From NCBI GenBank assembly GCA_031772625.1, contig CM062815.1:914840979-914904978 (forward strand): a stretch of DNA of 64,000 bases, read 5' to 3'. The notes below the pieces were generated by a model. That model did not search any database. It saw only the letters and a program-made list of their open reading frames with translations, and was not told the origin of the DNA. The translations under genes were made by a program, and so were the position numbers. Numbering within the stretch: position 1 is the first letter of the stretch; every line of letters begins with the position of its first letter. Source of the stretch: Pinus tabuliformis (Eukaryota > Streptophyta > Pinopsida > Pinales > Pinaceae). Below, piece after piece: positions 1-10,399 of the stretch.

Positions 1-1259
1 TCATTTCATTAATCTAAAATACTAAAATATGCTTACAAATAGAAATGGAAATAAACTAGCTAGGGCGATGGTAGCTTATCTCTAAGAAGAGATGTGGTGG
101 CTACATGCCTCTGCACTTTGTTACAATGAGGCTCGAAGGCCTATTTATTGTTGAGAACAATGGAAAGCCCTAAACATCCACAAACCTAACCCTAGAAGAT
201 GAAACGCCAAATTGTGGGCCACGTTTGGGTAAATTGGTACATCAACTTCCCGGGGTCGTAACTTTGGCATATGATCTATGTTTAACGTGCACAATATCTC
301 GTTAGAAAGCTCTCCAAGAACTACAAGTTTTGGAAAAGAAAAATTGGTCCATAGGCCCATGTTTCTCCTAGATTTCCCAAAAAACATCGTTTAGGGCCTC
401 AAAACAGCTCCGGAAGTTCAAGACCCGAAAAACTACTAAAAATAGTAAATTGTGCTACAAATAAGGAAACTGGAAAACTGAAAGAGACAGTTGTGGGGTC
501 CAAGTGGGATAGATGGGTGGCTACCAACATCCACCTGGATCAGAGTACCTCTTCATTTTTACAGAATCTTGAAGAGTATACCATATAATTGTTATATAAG
601 TTCATCCTTCAAATGAATCCATCCTAGTAAGTTTAACGGGCCTTAAGAAAGAGTAGCTCGATCTCGTCATGGTGACAGGTCCTGCGTCATTTAATTTTTA
701 TGAGTCTAACAGAGGTGTAACTTGGATTCTTTTTCATGTTTAGATATTTTGAAAAATAAGCGGAAACGAAAACTCCAAAGGTCCCTTTTTGTAAATCATC
801 TCTTGAACCCGAAAAGCTAGAAAACAATATCTAAGAGATCCTCTTAACCATGTTCAACTAAGGTATTCCTTTTTCATATAATAATCTATCTTAGTCAGGA
901 AAAGGATTAAACTTATACTCAATAGGCCTCTTTTCATTTACTTTTACGATTTCGAAAAGGCAAGTTCTTAGTAATATTTTCATATTTAGAGAGTCAGAAA
1001 AGAGATGGAAAATGACTCCTCCTAAAGGAACAAGTGGTATAAAAGGATAGCAAGTGGTTCCAGTCATGATGGAACTGCTCAAAACATGTAAAGGTCAAGA
1101 GGCTAGCTAATAATACCACTCATTGTAGATGTTCCCTAGACAAGGGTAAAAAAACCAAGTGAAAATGAATGATCAACCAAAGCAATGGTGGTGATGGAAT
1201 GGAAAAACTAAGGCTTATCTGGTAAAAATAGGTTCATAAAAACAACAATCATGAAAGGT
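1..1259. other. Unassigned AT-rich sequence
   Basis: I see no convincing gene here. The open stretches are short and match no family I know. On the minus strand this segment lies downstream of the decayed protease region ending at 1928, so it may belong to the same old retroelement, but no reverse transcriptase motif is visible on either strand. It runs off the left window edge. Confidence 0.4.
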
Positions 1260-1268
1260 AAAGTAGGA

Positions 1269-1920
1269 ATGGTTTCATTTTTACACAATACTGAAACATG
1301 AGAAACTATGCTTGAGTATACTTGAAGATGGTCTCATTTTTTCAGAAGCTTGAAACATGGGAAAAAAGTATGCTTGGATTTGGTTTTATTTTTACACAAG
1401 ATTGAAATGGAAACAAACTATGCTTGGGTTTGGTTTCATTTTTACACAAACTTGAAACAAAGATAAACTATGCTTGAGATAAGTTTGCATGCCCCTATCA
1501 TAATGACTCAATAAGAGGTACATGACCCCCAAGCTTCATTTCATTCACCTATGTAGACTATTGGTTACTAACAGGTGGATGGAAGGAAGGTTCATTTACG
1601 AGATCAAGTGAAATACTTGACTGGGATTTTACGAGATCTAACCAAAGGCTCGAATTGAAAGGGGTTTTGTTTCATTTTTTAAAGAGTTTGACACAGGAAA
1701 AGAACCATGCTCATGACACATTGTTTCATTTTTTAAAGATCTTGACACAGGAAAAAAACCATGCTCATGACACATTGTTTCATTTTTTAACGATCTTGAC
1801 ACAAGTAAAATAAATCTACTCATGGAGACCTATTTCATTTTTTAACGAGGTTGATATAGTAAAAGAACTATCCTCGTGGCCCTTGTTTCATTTTTAATGA
1901 GCTTGACACAAGAAAGGAAA
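1269..1920. repeat. Two clusters of about 50-57 bp tandem repeats
   Basis: Units begin with TTTCATTTTT and carry a TTGAAA or TTGACA block and an ACTATGCT or CATGCTCAT block. Cluster A (about 1269-1490) has four units with starts near 1269, 1330, 1381 and 1431. Cluster B (about 1667-1920) has five units with starts near 1667, 1721, 1775, 1832 and 1883; the first two are nearly identical, 54 bp long. Because 54 is a multiple of three, the minus strand stays open across cluster B and reads as an 18-residue repeat, but this is expected from the period alone and is not evidence of coding. The two clusters share a common ancestral unit. Confidence 0.75.
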
Positions 1921-1927
1921 TCCTTCA

Positions 1928-2423
1928 TCATAGACCAAAAGAGGCCATGGCTTCCAAGAAGTTCTCATCAAATGGCAGAACAACACTCTGGAAGGGATAC
2001 ATGTCCAGGGATCTAATTAAAAAATTGGGCTCCAATGCCCTCAGTACATAGTGTACTACATCACCTACTAGATCATTAATAGATGTGGGCATGGAACAGA
2101 TGGCCATGTTATTAACTTGTGGCAATCGTGATACTGCTTGCACATAAGAACCATTTAGGGATGATGGTTAATTTGGAGTTGATTTAGGACCAATGAATAT
2201 AAGCTGATCAATGATCACAATGCTTCCTTCATGCCGGAAACACATAGACATAGTCACGTCCAAGGATTAGATTAAAATCCAACGGGCCTTAGACAACCAT
2301 CACTTCTATATAGAAAATATTTACTCCCAAAGTAATAGGTAACTTAGGAAGGATTCCTAACAGTTGATTGGTTCCTTTGTTAAAAGCTAACAGATTCTTG
2401 GTGATGGGGATAAGTTGCAGTGA
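1928..2423 (-). pseudogene. Decayed retrotransposon protease-region fragment (right part of a split gene)
   Basis: Read on the minus strand from 2423 downward, this continues an LTR-retrotransposon protease-type domain. Recognisable pieces are LIPITKNLLAFNKGT, GILPKLPITLG, a VMVV segment followed by a stop, and GPLDFNLILGRDYVYV. A second open stretch (2143-1928) reads MQAVSRLPQVNNM onward and ends with SFGL and a TGA. Stops and frame changes break it. The missing upstream half lies at 27392-28601 on the same strand, separated by the Penelope-like element. The catalytic DEG-type motif is in that other half. I know this sequence type from conifer retroelements, but I cannot name the family. Confidence 0.6.
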
Positions 2424-3952
2424 ACATAAAAAAAAACTACAGAAGCTGGAATGGCTGCGCACGAATAAAAATGAAGGAACTAAACCACCTAGTAAAGAAA
2501 ACACGCAGTCAAAGAATACACTAATAAAACACGCTGTCAAGAAAAAGAACACTGTACATGAATCTAAACAGATAATAATGGATAGTGTAGGAACCGAATC
2601 AAGAAATCATTGCATAAACCCATCAGACATGGACAGCATTAAATCAGAATGCAACTCCAGGCAACATTGGCTTGGACACCCATCTTGAACGAATCAGGAC
2701 TTTGTGTAGATAATAGAGAACAGCGCGACAAGGAACCGTTGAACAGTGATACCAGGACTGGAGAAAATGAACCACGCAGAGAAACACTGGTCAGCGAAGG
2801 GATAGAAGCAGAAAATCGGTGCATAAACACATCAAACATGAACAGCGTAGGTACAGGATGCAACTCCTCAGTGGAAAATAGTAGAACACTGGCATGGAAA
2901 CCCAGGTCAAAAGCAGTAAACAAAACATGCAGCAAATTGGATTATAACCATGGTTGGAACGAATCGAAGGATACCAGAACTGGAGATAATAGAAAACCGC
3001 GCAGCAAAGAAACATTAGATAGTGATGCTGGGACCAGAGAAATAGAGAACCTCGTTGTAATGAAACATTGTACAGTGAAGAAATCTCATTCAACTCCAGC
3101 CAATATTTGTGCGTAAATCTTCATAACAGCAACAACATTAGTGAGGTAAGTTTAAATAACAATAACTCAATCAACATAGATTATAACTTAAATAAAAACA
3201 ATAAAACTAGTAATGAGGGTAAGGATAACAAATGTAACATAAAAAACATAGGTAAACACAATAATATTAATAGGTTAGATAATAATATAAAGAATAAAAA
3301 TAGTGTATCTGAAAACCACAATAACCCAATTAACAAGAAAGTTATAAATATTTCTACTTATGAGCTTAAAAAAGAAGAAATTGAGGTCCTAGAGAAAGGG
3401 CTCAATTTCGTCTTAGCCCCTAAACAAATCCCAAATGAAGAAATTATCTGTAGCTTGGAGGATGGAATCAAGATGCTCAAGGATGAAGACAAAGAACTTC
3501 TTAGACAAGAATGTGTGGTTATCCTTAGGAAAGCTAGACCACCTAAAAAGAATTTGAACCAAGAACAACTCAGAGCCCTAAAAAATCTAAGGAATAACAA
3601 TGGCATTGTCATTCTAAAAGTTGACAAGGGAGGTGCCACTGTTGTAATGAATCATGAAGATTACATAAAAAAAAATGAAATACCACTTATACAATAGTGG
3701 TATCTACAAAAAGCTAGAGAAGAACCCCATTTCGAAAATCACAAGACTTGTCAAAAAAGCTATAAAAGAAACTAATCTAGATGAAAAACTGAAAATACAC
3801 CTCACTCCTGATAGTGAAATTACACCTCGTATTTATGGAGCCCCCAAAATTCACAAAACATATGTCCTCTTGAGACCTATAGTCAATACTATAGGATCAC
3901 CCACATACGAATTAGCAAAATATTTCACTAGAAAATTAGCTCCGCTAGTTGG
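2424..3952 (+). pseudogene. PLE polyprotein, N-terminal part to RT fingers
   Basis: This is the first half of the PLE open reading frame, broken by frameshifts near 2650-2690, near 3070-3110 and at an A-run near 3668-3675. The N-terminal extension (about 2570-3060) consists of imperfect repeats and is rich in Asn, Ser and charged residues. An Asn-rich stretch follows (3120-3330). From about 3360 the PLE core begins, with a helical segment containing LEKGLNFVLAPK, then LRNNNGIVILKVDKGGATVV and, after the A-run shift, ITPRIYGAPKIHK and LRPIVNTIGSPTYELAK, which are hallmarks of PLE reverse transcriptases. The Tat-1 insertion cuts the domain after LAPLVG. The rest resumes at 25224. Confidence 0.8.
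3948..3952 (+). repeat. Target site duplication of Tat-1, left copy (GTTGG)
   Basis: GTTGG directly precedes the 5' LTR; the identical GTTGG follows the 3' LTR at 25219-25223. A perfect 5-bp duplication is typical of Ty3/Gypsy integration and fixes both ends of the element. Confidence 0.9.
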
Positions 3953-4730
3953 TGTTAGCTACCTATACCAATAGGTTTCATATTTCATGATTGGCTATGA
4001 AAAGGTCCAAATATGCTCTGCTTTGATGATTCAAAGATCACATATTTCCAAGAGAACCCAAGCTGTGCTTTTAGCTTGGTAAGAACTTAATTTTGATGGA
4101 TGATCCAACAGTCTAATCTGGACCATGTCATGTTTAAATTTTCAGTTGTAGATTAGAGAAAGGAGTCTGTCCAAACTGTTTAATCTTGGTAGACAAGTAG
4201 TTTAGGTAGAGAAAAAAGGCTCCCAACAGCTTAATCTGGGACCTTGGAAGAACTAAGGGTAGAAGTAGATAGAAAAACAAAAGAAAAGCCAAAGAAAAGA
4301 AAAGGCAAGTAAGGGTCTGCAAGTCCAAGTGCACCCTCCAAGAAGAAATAAAAAATGCTAGGAAAATAGATGGGTACGTAGTTGAGGTTGCAGAAGGGCC
4401 ATTTCTTATCAGTTGCATGTGTGCCAATTTTATTGACCAAAGAAAAATCAATGAGTAGAGAAGCTGTCATTCTTCATCAAGTTGCAGCAAGCAGGAAGCA
4501 TGTCTAATCTCCCTTCCTCCCCTCTCCATTTCATTACTAACACTCCCTCATCAGATGAGATTCATGGAAGAGATTATGGTTTCTTGGTGGTTCTTGTTCC
4601 TACAAAAGCCACATTTCTTGTGTAAAAATCTTTTCATTTTGATCTACTCCCTAAGCTAAGTGTTTTTCAAATAAACTTGGCTTTGTCTCCCCTAATCCAC
4701 TTCTTTCATCCATATTAACTTTAACTTTAC

Positions 4731-4739
4731 TATATAAAT
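4731..4739 (+). promoter_or_regulatory. TATA box candidate in Tat-1 5' LTR (upstream)
   Basis: TATATAAAT lies 37 bp before an ATG in good context (ACCATGG at 4773-4779). The same motif is at 18745-18753 in the 3' LTR. It could start the genomic RNA or a short transcript. This is motif evidence only. Confidence 0.4.
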
Positions 4740-4775
4740 CCCCTATATCACCTTTCCCCTACTAATATTAACACC

Positions 4776-4994
4776 ATGGTGTATAAACCCCAAATTTTGT
4801 ATAAATATCCCTCCCCTTGGCATTATAGCCATATGTTCTCTAAAAAAGGAATCAAAATGACATCTGGTCACTTTGATGAACCTATACCTCATCTCTCCCC
4901 CTTGCTTCAAGTCATTTCACTCATCAAACCATCATTTTCAAAGAAAAAACCTATAAAAACCCCTTCCTACCCCTCAAACCCTTTGAAATTATGA
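4776..4994 (+). CDS. Small 72-codon open frame in Tat-1 5' LTR, unknown
   Basis: This frame starts at an ATG in ACCATGG context, 37 bp after a TATATAAAT motif, and ends with TGA after a Lys/Pro/Ser-rich tail. The 3' LTR copy (18790-19008) is equally open with one residue different (Ser to Ala). I recognise no domain. Identity between LTRs follows from their common template, so it does not show selection. It may be chance, or an upstream frame on the LTR transcript. Treat as hypothetical. Confidence 0.2.
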   Translation: MVYKPQILYKYPSPWHYSHMFSKKGIKMTSGHFDEPIPHLSPLLQVISLIKPSFSKKKPIKTPSYPSNPLKL

Positions 4995-5099
4995 AGAAAC
5001 TCAAAAAAACCCACTCCCGCCGCTTAAACCAAAGTTGGCACATATATGTGATTTTCCAAATACATTGAAAAACCTCGCAAAAACCCATACCCTAAGGTT

Positions 5100-5570
5100 T
5101 TCCGCCGGGCACTGCTTTCAAAAACAAATATAAAATTATACCCGCCCGCTTCTGTATCCACCGATCACATCGTCCTCCCGTCCACCGTCGGATCGGACCC
5201 ATGCGATCTGACGGCCCTCATTAATATCAGAACGGCCCCCACGACAGGCATTTAGCGCCCGAGAAAATGACGAAGGAATACGTCATGGCGCAGCCACGCA
5301 TCACCCTCTAGGGTATCTCGGAGCGGCCTCTGACAAAACCTGGGCCGTATCCTAACCGCTCCAAGAAATCGTAACCGCTACGGCACTTAACCGTAACCGC
5401 TGTGTCACTCACCGCCCGGTTCGCTGGTCCCGCGTCAGACCCACATCATCGCCACCCTGCCATCGCATCAGTATTCTCGTCCGCCCCTGTGCCAGCGTTT
5501 CTGCCACCGCACCATCCCCATGAACCAATAATAGCTCGCCACCTCACCCGATGACGTCATGCTGACGTCA
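5100..5570 (+). promoter_or_regulatory. CpG-rich segment of the Tat-1 5' LTR
   Basis: This block is much richer in G, C and CpG than the AT-rich sequence on both sides. Several of its CpGs differ between the two LTRs as TpG or CpA, which suggests methylation and deamination after insertion. It sits directly upstream of the TGACGTCA cluster. I infer a promoter or enhancer core; the matching segment in the 3' LTR is about 19115-19585. Confidence 0.5.
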
Positions 5571-5610
5571 TCTGAGCTTGACCCCACCTTATGACGTCAT
5601 GCTGACGTCA
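5552..5610 (+). promoter_or_regulatory. Four TGACGTCA palindromes (bZIP/CRE-like cluster), 5' LTR
   Basis: Perfect TGACGTCA octamers occur at 5552, 5563, 5592 and 5603: two pairs with 11-bp spacing, 40 bp apart. Plant TGA-type bZIP factors bind TGACG, often in closely spaced pairs (as-1 elements). A TATA candidate follows at 5938 and the LTR gene at 6179. In the 3' LTR only the first of the four is intact. Confidence 0.6.
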
Positions 5611-5937
5611 TCCGAGAAAACGCGCCAAAATGCCAAAAGTCCATATTTAGGCCAATTTTTGCGTTTTTTCGTACTTTTGCTACCAGAACTGTTGCTTTCT
5701 CTGCGTGACTGTTACGTCCAAGTTACACCATTTCCACAGTCATTCGTGACCATTGCTCGCTCTTAACCAGGTATTCTCCATTAAAAACCTTCATATACCT
5801 ACTCTGTTTGTGATTTCCCTCGAAAGAGTTCAAGCGACGTGAAACTCTCAAAATTCACCGGTGAAACTTGATGCCTAGCCCCCATTTACCACTGCAAGCT
5901 CGAAAACCACCAGCTGAGCCTTGATTTCCCGAGTTCT

Positions 5938-5946
5938 TATAAAAAA
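5938..5946 (+). promoter_or_regulatory. TATA box candidate before the LTR gene, 5' LTR
   Basis: TATAAAAAA lies 241 bp upstream of the LTR gene ATG (6179) and about 330 bp after the TGACGTCA cluster. The 3' LTR has the same motif at 19990-19998. A start about 30 bp downstream would give a leader of about 210 nt. Confidence 0.4.
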
Positions 5947-6178
5947 CTGTGAACTGTTCGCGCAATCGTGAAACAGTTGGTTAATCCATTAAAAACCTAC
6001 CACAGAAGACAAAGTGAGACTAGACATTGGTCTTATTCATAATTCAGACAATATTTCAACTGCTGTGTGCCCTCTTCACCCTCTGGTCCCTGAAATTCAC
6101 ACTTTTTGCAAGTAATTACTTCAGTATTGTTCTGCCTACTTCAACCAGTTCACCTGCAAGACAGAAGCTTAATAGACC

Positions 6179-9100
6179 ATGGAAACTCCAATTGCACTGA
6201 ACGTCAAGCCTCTCAATGCCCCTCATAGAGAGTTGGAATGGAAAGCTCTGGGAGACATGGATTATCAAATGATAGACTGGTTTCCATTAGGCTCCAAATG
6301 CAATATTTAGATGCTAAATGAGTTGAAAGCCCGACACCTGAGTGGAGCTGATATCCTAGGGATTTGGGATTCAAACTTGCCCATCTACAACCTCCCCCAG
6401 GTGAATTCTATGCCAGAGTTAATCCACAGATGCCAGGAGTGCTATGATCCATGCCAAAGAGCTGTCCTTAGCCCTAGAGGCTCAATTCTGTTCCATATCA
6501 CCCCAGAGAGCATAAATGAGATGCTGCATTTCCACACTGCAAAACCATTGACCCCCCTCCACATGCAGAACTTGATAAAGAAGGGGAATAAGTTGTCAAA
6601 TGACCAGGTCATCAAAATCAACCAGCTGTTTGTAAAATCAGGCTCTGAAACCATCAGAGCTCCTCCCATTGGATATGTTTACTTAAATGAATTGGGCAGA
6701 ATACTAGTGGATTTGATCAACTATGTCCTAGGGTTCAAGGGAATGGAAGATGTGGATGAAATCATAATGGAAATGTTGTCTATATTCTCTCCTGGAAAGC
6801 CTCCAGCTGTACATTATGATTATGCCACATATATTGCAGATAGGATCCATGACCAGCTGATGAATCTGTAGAGGGAAAGACTGTTCAGATATACTTCCTT
6901 CATTTACCATCTATTCTTGTTTAATCAACTAGGCAGCTTCTCCATTCCCCTGAAACAAGTTAATGCCCAGGGGAATCCAAGATCAGTTGTGTTTTGGACC
7001 TCTGTCTTTCACTGCACCTCTGTGTCACCATACACATACTGTGAGTTTATAGACTTATTCATACATCCAGCTATGACATTATTGTATGGTGTTCCTCCTC
7101 CAAGGCTAACTGATGACATGAGGAGAATTCTCCATCTAAACAAAACCTACAGCATTGGTAATTGGTACTTTTACCAAAACCACACAGTCATTAGAGTATA
7201 TGGCTGTGAGTTGAAGCCTTTTAGGCTGCCAAGGTATGTCCCCATGAGGCTTTCTGCCCTCGAATACTTCAGACAATTTGGGAATGCCAACTACCTCCAC
7301 TTCCAAAGTAGGAACAAGAAGGCACAGTTGAAGGTAAGGAGCCAGCTGGGCCCTTTCCTATATAACAGAAAAGAGGAGGGATGGAAAGAGGCAAACAGTA
7401 TCCTAGAGGCCCTCAAACTGAAAACTAGCTTTGAGTGGATACCCTATGACCCCAATCATTTTGTTTCCCTCAGGAAGATAAGATACAAATTGGGTACCTA
7501 TTCACATGTGAGGCAGCCTGAGATTGAGCAGTATGCCAATGCATTAAGTTGGGAGGAGGGCACCCTAGAAGAGGAAATCACTAGTGAAGAGATGCTAGAA
7601 AGAGAGGCCAGAAATATTCAAAAGGAAACTAACTTAGAAACTTGCAGACAGGTCCCCCTCTCATACAAAAGACAACTTGGATCAGCTTCTTCAGCTTCAA
7701 CAACACATCAGCAAGCTGCCATGAATACTCCACAGACAACCAACAAAGGCAAAGAAAAGCAGGTGGAACAGCCACCTCCTATGACCGAGGAACAAATGGA
7801 AACACTAGTGCAACAACAAGAAGAAATGGAGCAGCAGGGAGAAGGGCAGCAGCAAGAAGAACAGCAACAAAGGGAATAACAAAGGCAGGAACAGCCTGTC
7901 CAGCAAGAGCAAACAGTGGAAGACCCTAAATCCACTGAACAAACTGTGCCTCCAAGGCAAGAAACTTCACCTGAGGCATCAATCCTCCAAACTCCACAAA
8001 AGGAGGATACAAGCAGGAAAAGGGATAGAGAGACTCCCATTACAACATCAGCATCTCATGGGGAGAAAAGATAGAGAATTAACCACTTCTCAGAGGAAGA
8101 AATGCCAATAGGAAAGTCCTTTGGCATACCCAGCAGGGAAGCATCAACAACCTCCTTTCAACAGGAGCAGGATAGAGCAATGGGAGGAGAAGTCAGTTCC
8201 TCCAATCAGCAAAGGGAAGGTGGACCCAGCATTAAGCAGCAATTCATAGATATTAAGAGGAGAAATGAGCCCATCAAGATACAGCTATATAACCATCTGC
8301 GGAACATGGCTCCCACCAATCAACAAAGACTCATGTCTGCATATGATGTGCAGGAAGGCAAAATGATCATGAGTCATTTTATGCCAACAACAGTGCAGCC
8401 CCAATCTGCCTCTGACTATTTGAGGACTAACCTAGAAGTCCTTGCCAAGGATATCCACCCAATGGATAAGATAGAATTGCACAAGAAAACGGGTGAGATG
8501 ATCTATGCTTCCTTGGCATACCAAACATTGGACAACTACAGGCTACAAAATAGCCTTAACAATACAGCCTCTCAGCTAGAGTTGGAGAGAGCATCATCCC
8601 AGGCAAAGGACAACAGAATAAGGTCCTTGGAGGACATCATCATAGAGATGGGGCATGATCCCAAAGATATCAAGGGCATACAAGAGATATTAAAATTGAG
8701 GGATGCAGACATGGCAGCCTTGAGGAGAAAGATCAAACTCCCAGCCACAATTCACCCTCAAACAGATGATGTGGCCCAACAAAGACATGATCAGCAGGCC
8801 ACAACCTTGTTGATATCTTTGTATAAGTAGCTAATCCAAACTCAGGAACAGCTGGGAGAATCGGAGGCTGCAAAAACAGCACTGCAGGCAGCCTTAAAAC
8901 AAAGAGAAGAAGGGCAAACCTCTCAGCCTCCTCCTCAAATCATAAACCTTGAGGAAACTTCCCCAACTACTGTTCCTCCCCCCCAACAGACTGATCAAGC
9001 TACACCACCTACTTCAGCACCTCCACCAACAGAGCAGGCCCCTAGCTTGGACATGCAAAAGCTAAAAAATGAGATTCAAGCCCTGGAAGCTCAAATGGCA

Positions 9101-9925
9101 GAACTGAATGAGACCAGGGATAAATTGGCCAAGGTAAATGAGAGGTATGACAAATCCAAACAAGCTGTGGCAGAGAAGGGCAGGGAGGTGAAAGCCCTGA
9201 AAGACAGGATAAAAGAGCTAGAAAATGAGCTCAAATTAGACAAAGTTATAGCTGGGCTTAAGGCATTGCTATGGGCCAATATTGGCAAGTCTATTACTGA
9301 CCAATGGCAGTATATAGAGACAATCCATGAGCAGCTAGAGCTCATCCCAAAAGCACAAGCTGAAATTCACAAATCAAGGGCTGCTCTAGGAAACATGCCT
9401 GAAGTTGCCACCAGGATGATCAATGTGTTGAATAATAGAACAAGTACTCAGCTGGCAAACATGGGAATTCCCAATAGGACTGAGGCCATTCAGTTAATCA
9501 AAAGGGTTCTCACATTGAGAAATTTGGTGCAGACATTGGAGAGAAGGACCCAAGACATGCGGACCGAGGTAAAAAGATTCATGGATAAATTCCTGGTGCT
9601 GCAAAACAGAGGACTCCCTAGCTTACTGAACAACGCAGGGAGACTGCTCATTCATGAGCAGTATGCCAAAAGAGTGAATGCATTTGCCACAAATGAAATC
9701 CATGAGAAGCCCAACAATTCAGAAGAAGCAGGACCAGCTACAGGACAAACTATCTACAACAAGGTAGAAAGTCTATTCTTCATAATGAATGAAATCAATC
9801 ACCTGTTTGAGGTGGCACCCAATTTTTACAAGTATACAGAGGCAGAGGAGACTATGGATGCAATTCTCAGGCATCAACTCCCTACATAAGACTGGTGGGC
9901 GAATACAATACAGAAAATTTTGTAA
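6179..9925 (+). pseudogene. LTR-resident gene of Tat-1, 5' LTR copy (broken by stops)
   Basis: This is the same 3747-bp reading frame as in the 3' LTR (20231-23977), with no length change, but with six in-frame stops: 6308 (TAG), 6869 (TAG, shared with the 3' copy), 7877 (TAA), 8072 (TAG), 8828 (TAG) and 9887 (TAA). Four of the five private stops are C-to-T changes of CAG or CAA codons; 7877 is GAA to TAA. The frame predicts an N-terminal folded domain, a Gln/Glu-rich linker, a basic cluster, and a C-terminal coiled-coil region. See the 3' copy for details. Complete absence of indels over 3.7 kb suggests that the frame was intact, apart from the shared TAG, at insertion. Confidence 0.85.
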
Positions 9926-10393
9926 ACAGTGAGCCATTCACTAAAATTTTGTTTTTTATATGAATTATTATGCAAAGCACAGTTTAACAAAATCAGCATG
10001 CATTAAACATTAAAGCTGAGCCAACTCAGCAAAAATTTTGGCCAACAAAGCAAGAACAGGAAACCACAGCTGGCAGAGCCGAGAAGATACAGCGCAGCAA
10101 AAAATAGAGACACTTTTTCCAGCATCAAAGCAAAGCGGTTCAACCGACTCAATGACCTCCAAAGGTCAAATTATTCTCTGACAGACTTTAAGAGCATTTA
10201 TGCTGCATTCAAAGCTGTAATAACTTCTTTTCTACTTTCTGTACGAAGTAATGAAGATATTTTCTCTCTCAGATGACTCAATGCCTGAGATATTTTGTAT
10301 AAGCATTCCTATAAAGTCCCTTCGAATGAGTTTGCAAGGGGGTTGTGGATTTCTTCTGAAGAAGTTCTTATGCTGTAATCCTTTCAGAATTTT

Positions 10394-10399
10394 AATAAA
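10394..10399 (+). terminator. Poly(A) signal AATAAA in Tat-1 5' LTR
   Basis: AATAAA lies 469 bp after the end of the LTR gene frame (9925), in the same sense. The 3' LTR copy is at 24447-24452. A transcript started near 5970 and ended here would carry the LTR gene alone; this reading is inferred. Confidence 0.45.

Noticed and set aside
1638..1823. Minus-strand open frame with an 18-residue repeat
   Set aside because: It follows from a 54-bp tandem repeat being a multiple of three; no start context or family support.
2649..3697. Plant nuclear gene with Asn-rich protein
   Set aside because: The frame leads directly into the PLE reverse transcriptase core and lies within element borders, so it is the PLE N-terminus.
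7708..8040. Cys/Ser-rich minus-strand frame in the Tat-1 LTR (also 21760-22092)
   Set aside because: It is the antisense shadow of the Gln/Glu-rich linker of the LTR gene.
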